DNA of 64,000 nucleotides, taken from contig NZ_KI913950.1 in assembly GCF_000332095.2 (NCBI RefSeq), forward strand, positions 18,125 through 82,124, in the 5' to 3' direction. The notes under the pieces were generated by a model. The model saw nothing but the letters and a program-made list of their open reading frames with translations. It was not told the origin of the DNA and did not search any database. Position numbers and translations under genes: made by a program. Each line of letters opens with the position of its first letter. Position 1 is the stretch's first letter. The stretch comes from Leptolyngbya sp. PCC 6406. Lineage in GTDB: Bacteria > Cyanobacteriota > Cyanobacteriia > Phormidesmidales > Phormidesmidaceae. Shown here piece by piece: positions 33,004 through 40,977 of this stretch.

Positions 33004-34701
33004 CTAAAGGAGGTCATTGAGGCGGTCGGGGTGGGCCTGAAGCCACTGCAACGCCTCCGCCATCAAGATGGGGTCACCGGAGGCTAGATATTGCCTCATA
33101 CGGGCAATATGGGCCTGCTGGGAGGCCGCTGCCTGCTGCTGGCGGTGGGACTCCAGTTGGGCTTGGCGCTGGGCAGCGGCTTGTTTTTGCTGGTCTTTGG
33201 CGGCTGCGATCGCACTCTCGATATCAAAGAGGGGAATCTGAGCTTCATTACAGGACTCGACACCTGGGTTTTGGTTTTCTCTGGAGCTGGGATCCTTTTC
33301 TGGTAAGCCGTTACAGCTATTCTGATCCAATAAGCTTGTGTGACCTTCTGGGGACGGCGCTGCTTCATAGCAGCCGTCCCCAGAAGGCGCACTAATTCGT
33401 GGGGGGTCTGGGGGGAATTCTGGCGGAGCGGCCTCCGTTAGGTGATCGGGATGCCAGAGATCTCGGTGCTTATATAGGGTGGGGCCACCGATGTGAAATC
33501 GTTGGCACAATAATCGAAACCGCTCCCCCACCTTCATGGGTAGATGCCCTTCGTTTAGGAGGGTGGCAATGGCAAGGCGGATCTTTTCTCGCGCCTCGGC
33601 GGCGAGTTGGCTGTGGTATGACGGAGCTTCCTGGGGGGTGGCAGCATCACTGGTCTCAGAGGCTAGTGATGGCTTGGGGGTGCCGTAGGGAAAATAGCGG
33701 TCGGTGCGTTCCACTGCCCTGGCCCAGTCTTGGGCTTTTTTCTCTAGCTCTTGGACGTGGTTGCTCCACTCGTAGAACCCCGGTAGGTTTTGCGCGGTAC
33801 GAACAATATCCCCTACTAGGGCTGCTCCCGTTAAGGGTTCGGCAGCGTAGAGAATATGGCCAAAGATATAGCTGCGTAGGGTAATGCGTCCCAGCAGGCG
33901 ATTGGTCATTCCCGCCCCTGTCCAGCCCCGTTCAATTTCCGCATTGAGGTCATTGAGGAATTTCTCTGCCCGTTGGGTAACTCGATAGTCCCGGCGGCGG
34001 CAGGCTTTTAAGATGCGCTTCAGGGTGGCTTGATCCAGGCTATTTTTGGCCTGACTGGCATGCCACCGTTGGACAAATAAATCTAGAGAGGAGGATACGG
34101 GAATGTGGTCTTCGTTGAGTAGGTATGAGCCTGCTTGTAGGGGTAAGCGATGCCCTCGATACAGCGTGTTTTCCCCTTTGACGGCAAAGTTGCGGGGGTT
34201 AGGATAAATTTCTAGGTGGCCAGGGGCTTGCTTAAAGCCTTGGTTTTCTAGGACTGTTGCTACTGCCAGGGCAATTTCCCACGTTTTCTGGGCTTCTTGA
34301 AAGGGGAAATAGAGGTGGAGGCCGCCGCTGTAACTGGAGGTGCAGAGAATTCCCCGTAGGAGTCCTAATTCTTCTAAAGCACCTTGAATCTTGGGTAGAG
34401 CGAGGGAATCCTGGGCGGGATGGTAGAGACTACCTCGGTCGATGTCCAACATGACGTAATGGGTCATGGCTCCGAAACGAACCCCGTACAGATGGCTGCC
34501 TTGTTGGATCAAGCGATCGCTGAGGGGATGCCGAGATTCCGTTTGCCACTGGGGTTTTTCCCCTGGGTTCGGGTGGGGAGCCCAGAGATAGTCATAGCGA
34601 TGGGGCCATAGTTGTAAAAAAGGGTCTTGGTAGTCTACGACATACTTAGAGATGGAAGCCTGTTGGTTTGTAGTCTGGGCCATAGCCTCAAAATCCCGCA
34701 T
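33004..34701 (-). CDS. PrimPol/AEP-like plasmid replication protein
   Basis: A 565-residue protein (alternative ATG 34683). The N-terminal about 200 residues show archaeo-eukaryotic primase motifs: motif 1 YVMLDIDRG (D86, D88), motif 2 SYSGGLHLYFPF (SGGLH, 125-129) and motif 3 HLEIYPNPR (E164). A central helical region and a C-terminal coiled, Gln-rich region (AAKDQQKQAAAQRQAQLESHRQQQAAA) follow. AEP proteins prime and initiate replication of many plasmids. The iteron field starts about 550 bp upstream. Primer synthesis at that origin is the most economical inference; no helicase domain is fused. Confidence 0.75.
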   Translation of the reverse strand: MRDFEAMAQTTNQQASISKYVVDYQDPFLQLWPHRYDYLWAPHPNPGEKPQWQTESRHPLSDRLIQQGSHLYGVRFGAMTHYVMLDIDRGSLYHPAQDSLALPKIQGALEELGLLRGILCTSSYSGGLHLYFPFQEAQKTWEIALAVATVLENQGFKQAPGHLEIYPNPRNFAVKGENTLYRGHRLPLQAGSYLLNEDHIPVSSSLDLFVQRWHASQAKNSLDQATLKRILKACRRRDYRVTQRAEKFLNDLNAEIERGWTGAGMTNRLLGRITLRSYIFGHILYAAEPLTGAALVGDIVRTAQNLPGFYEWSNHVQELEKKAQDWARAVERTDRYFPYGTPKPSLASETSDAATPQEAPSYHSQLAAEAREKIRLAIATLLNEGHLPMKVGERFRLLCQRFHIGGPTLYKHRDLWHPDHLTEAAPPEFPPDPPRISAPSGDGCYEAAPSPEGHTSLLDQNSCNGLPEKDPSSRENQNPGVESCNEAQIPLFDIESAIAAAKDQQKQAAAQRQAQLESHRQQQAAASQQAHIARMRQYLASGDPILMAEALQWLQAHPDRLNDLL

Positions 34702-34796
34702 GGATAGGTGAACCTGCGGGATATCGCTGTTTCTATGCCGAGCCCTTTAAGTCTCAAGGTCCATCGCCGGATCTTTCAGGGTGCTTGTATCTCCCC

Positions 34797-34818
34797 CACA
34801 ACCAGATTCCTGGTTGTG
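34797..34818. repeat. Nine-bp-stem hairpin upstream of the PrimPol gene
   Basis: CACAACCAG, loop ATTC, CTGGTTGTG: a perfect inverted repeat about 100 bp before the PrimPol start. It could be an operator or an RNA hairpin in the leader of that mRNA; no direct evidence separates these. Confidence 0.5.
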
Positions 34819-34908
34819 GTTGTTCACAGCCCCTAGTTCTTGACTAGTTCTCTGCGGCGCAAATACTCTAACCGTTTCATCGTGCTACACCTCGGCCCCT
34901 CACCCTAG

Positions 34909-34931
34909 CCCTCTCCCAGGAAGGGAGAGGG
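34909..34931. repeat. Dispersed CCCTCTCCC/GGGAGAGGG hairpin
   Basis: CCCTCTCCC, loop AGGAA, GGGAGAGGG, preceded by CCCCTCACCCTAGC. This short palindromic repeat is of a kind widespread in bacterial intergenic DNA. Probably not specific to the replicon. Confidence 0.6.
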
Positions 34932-35016
34932 GACCGGAAAATATTGGGCTAGTGCGGCAGAATCGTAGGCTTATTTCCGCCAAGCAGTACTAGCTGCTTC
35001 CTCAAGACACAAAACC

Positions 35017-35046
35017 TTGTGGAAACCTAGCTTGGGCTCCTAGAAT
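35017..35046 (+). promoter_or_regulatory. Candidate sigma-70 promoter for a small RNA
   Basis: TTGTGG (35017-35022), 18-bp spacer, TAGAAT (35041-35046). It would start transcription near 35053, just before a run of three hairpins ending in an intrinsic terminator. Confidence 0.5.
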
Positions 35047-35052
35047 GAATGG

Positions 35053-35182
35053 GCATAGAAATACGGAGCGATACTAGTCTTGCTCGCCAAAGCATTAGGG
35101 ACTAGTGTGGCCCTTGCGATATCCCACAGAGGGATGTGCAATTTCGAGAAGCCCCAGCCGCGCCAACGGCTGGGGCTTTTTG
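35053..35182 (+). ncRNA. Candidate structured small RNA in the replication region
   Basis: About 130 nt with no open frame of note but three successive hairpins: ACTAGTC/GACTAGT (35073-35106, with inner TGCT/AGCA), ATCCC/GGGAT (35121-35135) and the terminator (35149-35182). A promoter fits at 35017-35046. It lies between the PrimPol gene (divergent) and the iterons. Copy-number control would be a natural role, but there is no overlap with a rep mRNA, so a cis-antisense mechanism is not indicated. Not matched to a known RNA family. Confidence 0.5.
35149..35182 (+). terminator. Strong intrinsic terminator
   Basis: A 12-bp perfect stem AAGCCCCAGCCG / CGGCTGGGGCTT with a six-base loop, followed by T residues. 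No protein gene precedes it on this strand, which is the main reason to propose a small RNA upstream. Confidence 0.85.
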
Positions 35183-35244
35183 CGATTTGTCCGTCTTTTA
35201 TAGCTTGGGGAATGATTACATCAGAACGAATGAACCATCTGGTT

Positions 35245-35943
35245 TGTAATCATTTTCAGGGTTCAGTGGGGTGATCCCTGGGGATAGGGCTTGAAAACTC
35301 GTGACAGCTTTCTGGGATCGGGGTGGGGGGACTAGGGCGATCGGGGATGGGGGTCTCGAATTTTTGAGTCCTGGGTTCTAGACTGTGGCTGTAATCATGA
35401 CCCTTTGGCTGGGTCAATGTAATCACAGCCCATTGCAGGGGGTGGACTATCAATCCCTGGAGCGAGCCTAACCGCAGATCTAGTGTGGTATGGCGTAGGG
35501 GTGGCGGTAGTATCCCCTAGCCTTAGGGTTAGTATCTATGGCGGTGGGTTCGGGGATGATTCAGTAATCATGGGTGGGGGGATCTAGATGACGGTGTAAT
35601 CACCTGCGATCGCGGGATCTCAGTCCCTCAAATCCCCCGCCCGATCCCCACTATTGGAGTATGGGTTCTAGAAAATAATGTAATCAGGTCTGGGGGTCTG
35701 AAGGCGATTGTAATCGTCCTTCTGAAAAGGGTAATCCCTTGCTGCATAAGGCTTTGAGGGAGGCCAAACAGATTCTAGGGTGACGACAGGTATGGGGGTC
35801 TAGGATTAGCTGTAATCACAGCATCTCCTGAGGATTGCATGTAATCAGGGATTCCCCAAGACAGTGATTGCTAAGACGATACTCTAGGTTTGGGGTGGGG
35901 GGTCTAGAGAAAAATGTCATCATTACGGCCTTACATGTAATCA
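35245..35943. other. Composite iteron field, candidate replication origin
   Basis: Six copies of TCTAGA-N6-TGTAATCA, all in one orientation: 35377-35397 (seven-base gap), 35583-35602, 35667-35686, 35697-35716 (TCTGAA / TGTAATCG), 35799-35818 (TCTAGG) and 35903-35922 (TGTCATCA). Most are preceded by GGGG. Additional TGTAATCA half sites lie at 35245, 35418, 35840 and 35936 and inverted at 35213; TCTAGG half sites lie at 35774 and 35883. About 700 bp without a protein gene between two replication-type genes is the classic place for an iteron origin. Confidence 0.75.
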
Positions 35944-37325
35944 AAAACACGCCTCAGGATCAGCTCATTGTCAGGCGTAACCGATCGGCTATTGTTTTCC
36001 ATCATTGAAATTAAGCCCTGGCTGAGGCCAGTCAACACGGCGAGCTTACGCTGGCTCCAGCCCTTTTCTAGACGTAATGCTTTCACCTCGTCCCCGGTCA
36101 GTGTGGGGTTAGGGTCAGAGCCGCCCACACTGATTTCCGAGGGGGCGTCTGGCCCCTCGCTAGGGAGCGGTTGGGCCACCCAATCATCGGGGGGACTAAT
36201 CCAGAGTTGGGCCGTGAGCAAGGTCTCAAAGAAGCCACGGGGTCGCCGGGTATCGGTGCGGCCAAAGCCCACGGGTTGAATTTCTGGGGGATAGAGGGCC
36301 GGATCAAAATGGAGTTTCCAGCCCCGATCATGGAGGGTAAACAGATCCTCGTCCCAGGTGTTGGCTAATTTCTTCCGCAGTTGCAGGTCATTCTTAGCGG
36401 CCTCCACCTTGGCTGGCCCATAGGCCACCTCCATCAGGGTTTGCACACTCAGAGCCTGTTTCTTGGCCGTTTGGGTTTTGAACAACAGCCACACCATCAG
36501 CCGCGCTGCCCCCTCTCGATGTTGCCAGATGCTCATGACGCTCTCTAGCAGCGCCTTAGAGAGGGTGCTTTGTTGGGCGGAGAGATTTTGGTCTTGACTG
36601 CCATCCTCACTGAGGAAATACTTGGCCCACAATCCCGCTTTGAGGATGAAAGAGATCCCGGACAGTTCCTTATTGCCGAACAGATCCTGTTGGTAGTGAT
36701 ACCGGGTACCCAGGATGTGCCAGAGGCGGCCTTCTTCAACGGTGAACCCCTTGCGCCGTCCCTGTTTGGGCCAGGAAATATAGGTTGTGATTTTGCAGGG
36801 CTGCTTCGCAATCTCCTCAATTAACGCTAGCTTTTCCTTGCGGGACTTATCGGTGCGCTTTTGCAGCCCCAGGTAAGCTTCGATCTGGCGATCGTCGATC
36901 ACAATTTCCTCTTCCCAGGGGCGCTCTACCTGGGTGGCATGGGCGGCATAGATCAAGTGCATACAGGCCGCCCGGATATCAAAGTTGTCAATCACCGCCA
37001 GAGCTGCTGCCCCGGCCAGGGTCGCGGGATGCTCGTCCTCGGTGTTTTCTGCCACCCAAAAGTAAATGGCCCCTTGGCCTTCATTGACATCACGGGTGTA
37101 ACAGAGCTTGCCATCGGGATCCATTACCCAGGGGAGATGGCGGCGCTGGGTCAGAATATTGCTGGCTTCCCATAGGGGCAAAGAAGAGTTGACCGGGACC
37201 GTTCCCCCTTCTGTAAAGAGATCGGGGTTAGTGCGGGGCCGCTCTTTGGAGGGGGGTGGGGAAACGGGTTTAGGGCTGGCCTCGTTTGGCCCTGAGTCAG
37301 GATTCTGGGGGGTAGGATAAGTCAT
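35931..37325 (-). CDS. Putative iteron-binding protein with C-terminal HTH
   Basis: A 464-residue protein from ATG 37325. A Pro/Ser-rich N-terminus is followed by a large domain of unknown family (about 45-370; PWEEEIVIDDRQIEAYLGLQKRTDKSRKEKLALIEEIAK; GISFILKAGLWAKYFL). A C-terminal XRE HTH (about 410-464) reads LTGDEVKALRLEKGWSQRKLAVLTGLSQGLISMMEN. The last codons overlap the final TGTAATCA half site of the iteron field. A role as origin-binding initiator or regulator is inferred from the HTH and this position. Confidence 0.65.
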   Translation of the reverse strand: MTYPTPQNPDSGPNEASPKPVSPPPSKERPRTNPDLFTEGGTVPVNSSLPLWEASNILTQRRHLPWVMDPDGKLCYTRDVNEGQGAIYFWVAENTEDEHPATLAGAAALAVIDNFDIRAACMHLIYAAHATQVERPWEEEIVIDDRQIEAYLGLQKRTDKSRKEKLALIEEIAKQPCKITTYISWPKQGRRKGFTVEEGRLWHILGTRYHYQQDLFGNKELSGISFILKAGLWAKYFLSEDGSQDQNLSAQQSTLSKALLESVMSIWQHREGAARLMVWLLFKTQTAKKQALSVQTLMEVAYGPAKVEAAKNDLQLRKKLANTWDEDLFTLHDRGWKLHFDPALYPPEIQPVGFGRTDTRRPRGFFETLLTAQLWISPPDDWVAQPLPSEGPDAPSEISVGGSDPNPTLTGDEVKALRLEKGWSQRKLAVLTGLSQGLISMMENNSRSVTPDNELILRRVFDYM

Positions 37326-37386
37326 AGAAGAAGAAGCAGGGGCGGACAAACCGAATCCATGCCTAAGAGTTTATCGCTTGGCTGAA

Positions 37387-37492
37387 TATAGCGGTTCCCT
37401 ACTGTATGAGGGACGCCTCAACTTAATGACACTTCGGCGAACAAGAGGCTTAAGCCCCTTGCCTGTCCTTAACCCGAGGGAGAACCGCTATA
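37387..37492. mobile_element. Possible ~106-bp MITE
   Basis: Terminal inverted repeats TATAGCGGTTCCCT (37387-37400) and AGGGAGAACCGCTATA (37477-37492, two extra bases) bound a short non-coding segment. Ends of the TATAGCGGTT type are, from memory, frequent in cyanobacterial miniature elements. No transposase lies inside and no clear target duplication is visible. Confidence 0.5.
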
Positions 37493-37566
37493 AACAGAGG
37501 CCGGATCACCCCAATCCCCTTGCTATCCCCTCCTGCATTGGGCGCGGAAACTGCGCCTCTACGGAA

Positions 37567-37609
37567 ACAATTGTCAATTAACAATTGTCAATTAACAATT
37601 GTCAATTGT
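37567..37609. repeat. 14-bp AT-rich palindromic tandem repeat
   Basis: Three tandem copies of ACAATTGTCAATTA, each containing the palindrome CAATTG. Copy number is probably variable. Located upstream of the conflict operon; effect unknown. Confidence 0.8.
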
Positions 37610-37772
37610 TAATTTAAAACTTCCAACACCCCATCACCCCATCACTCCCCAACTGACCCCGTGGCTGCCTCTGCTTTTTGCATTGAGGTTATATCTTTCC
37701 AGAATCCCCCATTTTCGGCTTGAAGTGTTGTAAAAGTAGCAATATTGTCCATCTTTGGTTGAACAGAGCAGC

Positions 37773-38108
37773 ATGAACGAAGATCGGGTATTAGCTGAGT
37801 TTCTTCTGGAAGATGGCACCGCTGTCCGGGTTGAGGTGCCTAAGCCGCTAGATAGCAGTGCTGTAGAAGAAGTTTCAATCTTGGATGAAACCCTTTACAA
37901 GAGCGGGCAGAGCATCAAATCTGCCCTAAACAAAGCAGCCTCCATTGCTACCTCGGTGATGTCGAGCCTGAAGGCGGGAGCTGCCGATGAGGTGGAGGTC
38001 AAGTTTGGGCTGGATCTGAGCGTGGAATCTGGCGTTATCATTTCCACGGTAGGTGGCAAAGTGAATTTTGAAGTTACTCTCAAGTGGACAGGTAAAGGGG
38101 CTGAGTAA
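37773..38108 (+). CDS. Trypsin-co-occurring (Trypco1/CU044_2847-like) protein
   Basis: A 111-residue protein from ATG 37773 (a TTG 18 bases upstream is less likely). The beta-strand start VLAEFLLEDGTAVRVEV, the central helix KSALNKAASIATSVMSSLKAG and the closing strands DEVEVKFGLDLSVESGVIISTVGGKVNFEVTLKW match the small domain that accompanies trypsin-like proteases in bacterial conflict operons. It sits five bases before the protease gene. It may be the substrate or the activated partner of the protease; this is inference from published system descriptions. Confidence 0.75.
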   Translation: MNEDRVLAEFLLEDGTAVRVEVPKPLDSSAVEEVSILDETLYKSGQSIKSALNKAASIATSVMSSLKAGAADEVEVKFGLDLSVESGVIISTVGGKVNFEVTLKWTGKGAE

Positions 38109-38113
38109 CTGGT

Positions 38114-39943
38114 ATGGCTGACTTCAGCGTCAAGCCTAATACACCAGGCAAGAGTGCGATCGCCCGCATCTACAAAGGCAATACGGTGGTTGGGGCTGGC
38201 TTTTGGATGGAGGGTGGCTACCTGCTCACCTGTGCCCACGTCATTCGTGATGCCCTGGCCCTCAAGGCAGGGGAATCAGCCCTGGGGCAGACGGTAAAAA
38301 TCAACTTCCCCTTCGTGTCTTTGAGCCAGAAGCTCACCGCTGAGGTGCTGCTCTATCGCTACGACAAGGGTGAAGAAACCCCTGATGATGACATTGCTGG
38401 GTTGCAAGTGCTAGAGCCACTGCCGGCGGCGGTCTGCCAGGCCAGGGTCGTGGGTAGCTATCAATTCCGTAACCCTTACCAGGTGCTGGGGTTTCCCAAG
38501 GGCCATGCCAAGGGAATTGGCTCCTATGGTCAGCTTCTTGAAGAATTACCCAATGGCCTGGTGCAGATGGAAGATACCAAGGCCGAAGGGATAGCAATTT
38601 TACCTGGGTTTAGTGGTACTCCCGTCTGGGATGAGGCCGCTGGAGCGGTGGTGGGTATGGTGGTGGCCCGTGAAAAAGATCAGCCCGCAGCCAAGATCGG
38701 TTTTATGGTGACCGGTCGGCAACTCCTCGCCGTGCGCCGTGAGTTGGAGAGTCTGGGGCTAATGGCCCTGCTGACCGAGGGTGCAGAAACCCTGGCTGAT
38801 GGGATTAAGCTTGCCTATCGCCTCTGTTGTCCTCAGGGTTGGGAGATGCCCGAGAGCCTAGAGAGCAAACTTGCCAACCTTCAGGATGTAAAGCGGGGCG
38901 ATCGCCCCTTTGAGGCCATCGATCAGTTTGTGGGGTTGCTGAGTCTGCCCGACTTAAACCCCAATGTTGACCTGAGGGAACGCCTACAGAGCTGGGTGCA
39001 GCAGCGAGTCGAGGATGTCCAGCCTCTACTGGATCAGGCCCAGCGCTTGTTGAATCAGCACCAGGCGGCCCAGGCCATCGATGCCCCTTCCCACCTGCTG
39101 ATCTACGTCAAGGATGAATCGACGGAGGCGCGTTCTGTCTCTGCCCTGTTTGTGCGAGATGCCAGCCAGTACACCATTAGCTCTGGCATGGGCGCTGAAC
39201 CGGTGCGGGCTCCTGGACAAGATCCCTTTCATGAAAAGGTCACCCTGGCCACCCTCCCGGCCCTGGTTCAGACTTGTGTCGCTGAGGTGTTGAATAAATC
39301 TCCCCAGCGGCTAATGTTGCATTTGATCTTGCCCTTGGCGTGGCTCCATCAAGCCTGCGATCGCTGGCCCTTGGCGGATTGTTCCAGCAGTGAGGTACTG
39401 GCCCTGCTAGACGACGAAATCCGTATTGGCGAGCGCTTTTGCTGTGCGGTGCGCATTACCGAAAGGCTGAACCCTGACATTCTCAAACTGTTTCGAGAGC
39501 CTTGGCAAGACAAATGGCAGCAGCTTGAGTCTCTGAAAAGCAGCGATATCTGCACAGCCTTTGTGCCGGGGGATGGGGTCGCTCCGGGGCCAGAACTCAG
39601 AGCCAAGCTGAACCCATTGACCAGTGTTGGCCTCAAGCTATCAACGGTCCATGAAGAGAGCCAGTATCCAAAGCTGTTCGCTACCCTGATCGCCACCGGC
39701 ACCCCCGCCGCCCTGTGGCTGAGATCTGACCAGTTTGCTGCCACGGTTTCTGCCGCGACCGATCTAGACAGGGTGCTCAACTGTAGAATCTCTACGTTGC
39801 CCGAAGCCATCAAGCAATGCCGTTCTGCTGCCCTGGCTGTGGCCGAAGACGCTCACATTGGTCATCACTTGTCTTTCCTGCTGGATGACCCTAACCTGGT
39901 TCCGCCCAGCACTCAACTGTCCCTTGCTATGCCCCAGCTATGA
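38114..39943 (+). CDS. Trypsin-like protease with VMAP-type C-terminal domain
   Basis: A 609-residue protein. The N-terminal about 215 residues are a trypsin-like serine protease with the triad H42 (LTCAHVI), D93 (DDDIAGLQV) and S167 (LPGFSGTPVWD). No signal peptide is present, so it acts in the cytoplasm. The C-terminal about 370 residues (from RPFEAIDQFVGLLSLPDLNP; HLILPLAWLHQACDRWPL; RLNPDILKLFREPWQ) resemble the vWA-MoxR-associated protein (VMAP) C-terminal domain. In ternary conflict systems the MoxR ATPase and VMAP scaffold are thought to gate such a protease. It overlaps the MoxR gene by four bases. Confidence 0.85.
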   Translation: MADFSVKPNTPGKSAIARIYKGNTVVGAGFWMEGGYLLTCAHVIRDALALKAGESALGQTVKINFPFVSLSQKLTAEVLLYRYDKGEETPDDDIAGLQVLEPLPAAVCQARVVGSYQFRNPYQVLGFPKGHAKGIGSYGQLLEELPNGLVQMEDTKAEGIAILPGFSGTPVWDEAAGAVVGMVVAREKDQPAAKIGFMVTGRQLLAVRRELESLGLMALLTEGAETLADGIKLAYRLCCPQGWEMPESLESKLANLQDVKRGDRPFEAIDQFVGLLSLPDLNPNVDLRERLQSWVQQRVEDVQPLLDQAQRLLNQHQAAQAIDAPSHLLIYVKDESTEARSVSALFVRDASQYTISSGMGAEPVRAPGQDPFHEKVTLATLPALVQTCVAEVLNKSPQRLMLHLILPLAWLHQACDRWPLADCSSSEVLALLDDEIRIGERFCCAVRITERLNPDILKLFREPWQDKWQQLESLKSSDICTAFVPGDGVAPGPELRAKLNPLTSVGLKLSTVHEESQYPKLFATLIATGTPAALWLRSDQFAATVSAATDLDRVLNCRISTLPEAIKQCRSAALAVAEDAHIGHHLSFLLDDPNLVPPSTQLSLAMPQL

Positions 39944-40977
39944 CCAACCCAGACTGGCGAATTTTTCAGGGAACTCACACTCCCCACGAGAATCAGGACT
40001 ATGTGGTAGAACGGCTGCCCAACCCGCCCAGTTGGCGGCCCTTTGGCACCGAACTGGCGGCCCACGAAACCGTCGCCAATCTCAAAAAACAACAGCGAGG
40101 AGCTACCTTTCAGGCCACCGACGATGAAATTGACATGGTCAATGCCGCCCTGTATCTGCGCCGTCCCCTGCTGATTACGGGTAAACCGGGTACGGGTAAA
40201 ACCTCTCTGGCCTATGCCGTGGCCTATGAGCTAAATCTAGGAGAGGTGCTGTACTGGCCGATTACCACCCGCACCACCCGCAAAGATGGTCTCTACGGCT
40301 ACGATGCCATCGCCCGTTTGCGCGATGCCCAGCTACAAAAAGAAAAGGACATTGGCAGCTACATTACCCTTGGCCCCTTGGGAACGGCGCTGTTGCCCAC
40401 AGACCATGCCAAGCGCCCTCGGGTGCTGTTGATCGATGAGATCGACAAGAGTGATATCGACCTGCCTAACGACCTGCTCCATCTGTTTGAAGACGGGGAA
40501 TTTGAGATTCCTGAGGTGGTGCGTCTAGCCGAAGAGATTAAACAATCTCAGCAGCCCGTTCGCATTCGCACCGCCTATACCGAGGCGGATGAGTTGCAGT
40601 GGGTAGAAAGCACTACGGGGCGCTTTCCCTGTGGGGCCTTTCCCTTTGTGGTGATGACCAGCAATGGCGAGCGCGACTTTCCGCCTGCTTTTTTGCGGCG
40701 CTGCCTGCGGCTGAATATGGGCGAACCCAAACCCGATCGCCTCAAGCGCATTGTTGAAGCTCACCTGCAAGACGACTTGAACAGTAAGGCCAAGGTAGCT
40801 GAGGCCAGTAAGCTAATTGAACAGTTCTGTGCTCGCAGCAAGAACGGTGACCTATCTACCGATCAGTTGCTCAATGCCATCTACTTTGTCACCCGCGAGC
40901 GAGTACCGGAGCAAAAGACCAAAGATAAGCTGGTTGAGTCGTTACTGAAATATCTCTCCAGTACCGAGGATGCATGA
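39940..40977 (+). CDS. MoxR-family AAA+ ATPase
   Basis: A 345-residue AAA+ protein. Walker A is GKPGTGKT (81-88), Walker B VLLIDEID (162-169), sensor 1 VVMTSNGER, and an arginine finger is expected in PAFLRRCLRL. An acidic-loop insertion (AEEIKQSQQPVRIRTAYTEADEL) precedes sensor 1, as in MoxR relatives. MoxR proteins act as ATP-driven switches on partner proteins. Here it overlaps both neighbours by four bases, so the protease, ATPase and SAV_2336-FGE protein are made together. Confidence 0.92.
   Translation: MTNPDWRIFQGTHTPHENQDYVVERLPNPPSWRPFGTELAAHETVANLKKQQRGATFQATDDEIDMVNAALYLRRPLLITGKPGTGKTSLAYAVAYELNLGEVLYWPITTRTTRKDGLYGYDAIARLRDAQLQKEKDIGSYITLGPLGTALLPTDHAKRPRVLLIDEIDKSDIDLPNDLLHLFEDGEFEIPEVVRLAEEIKQSQQPVRIRTAYTEADELQWVESTTGRFPCGAFPFVVMTSNGERDFPPAFLRRCLRLNMGEPKPDRLKRIVEAHLQDDLNSKAKVAEASKLIEQFCARSKNGDLSTDQLLNAIYFVTRERVPEQKTKDKLVESLLKYLSSTEDA

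Noticed and set aside
34909-34931. Hairpin CCCTCTCCC/GGGAGAGGG as terminator of the PrimPol region
   Set aside because: It is a generic dispersed repeat without a T-run and lies upstream, not downstream, of the gene.
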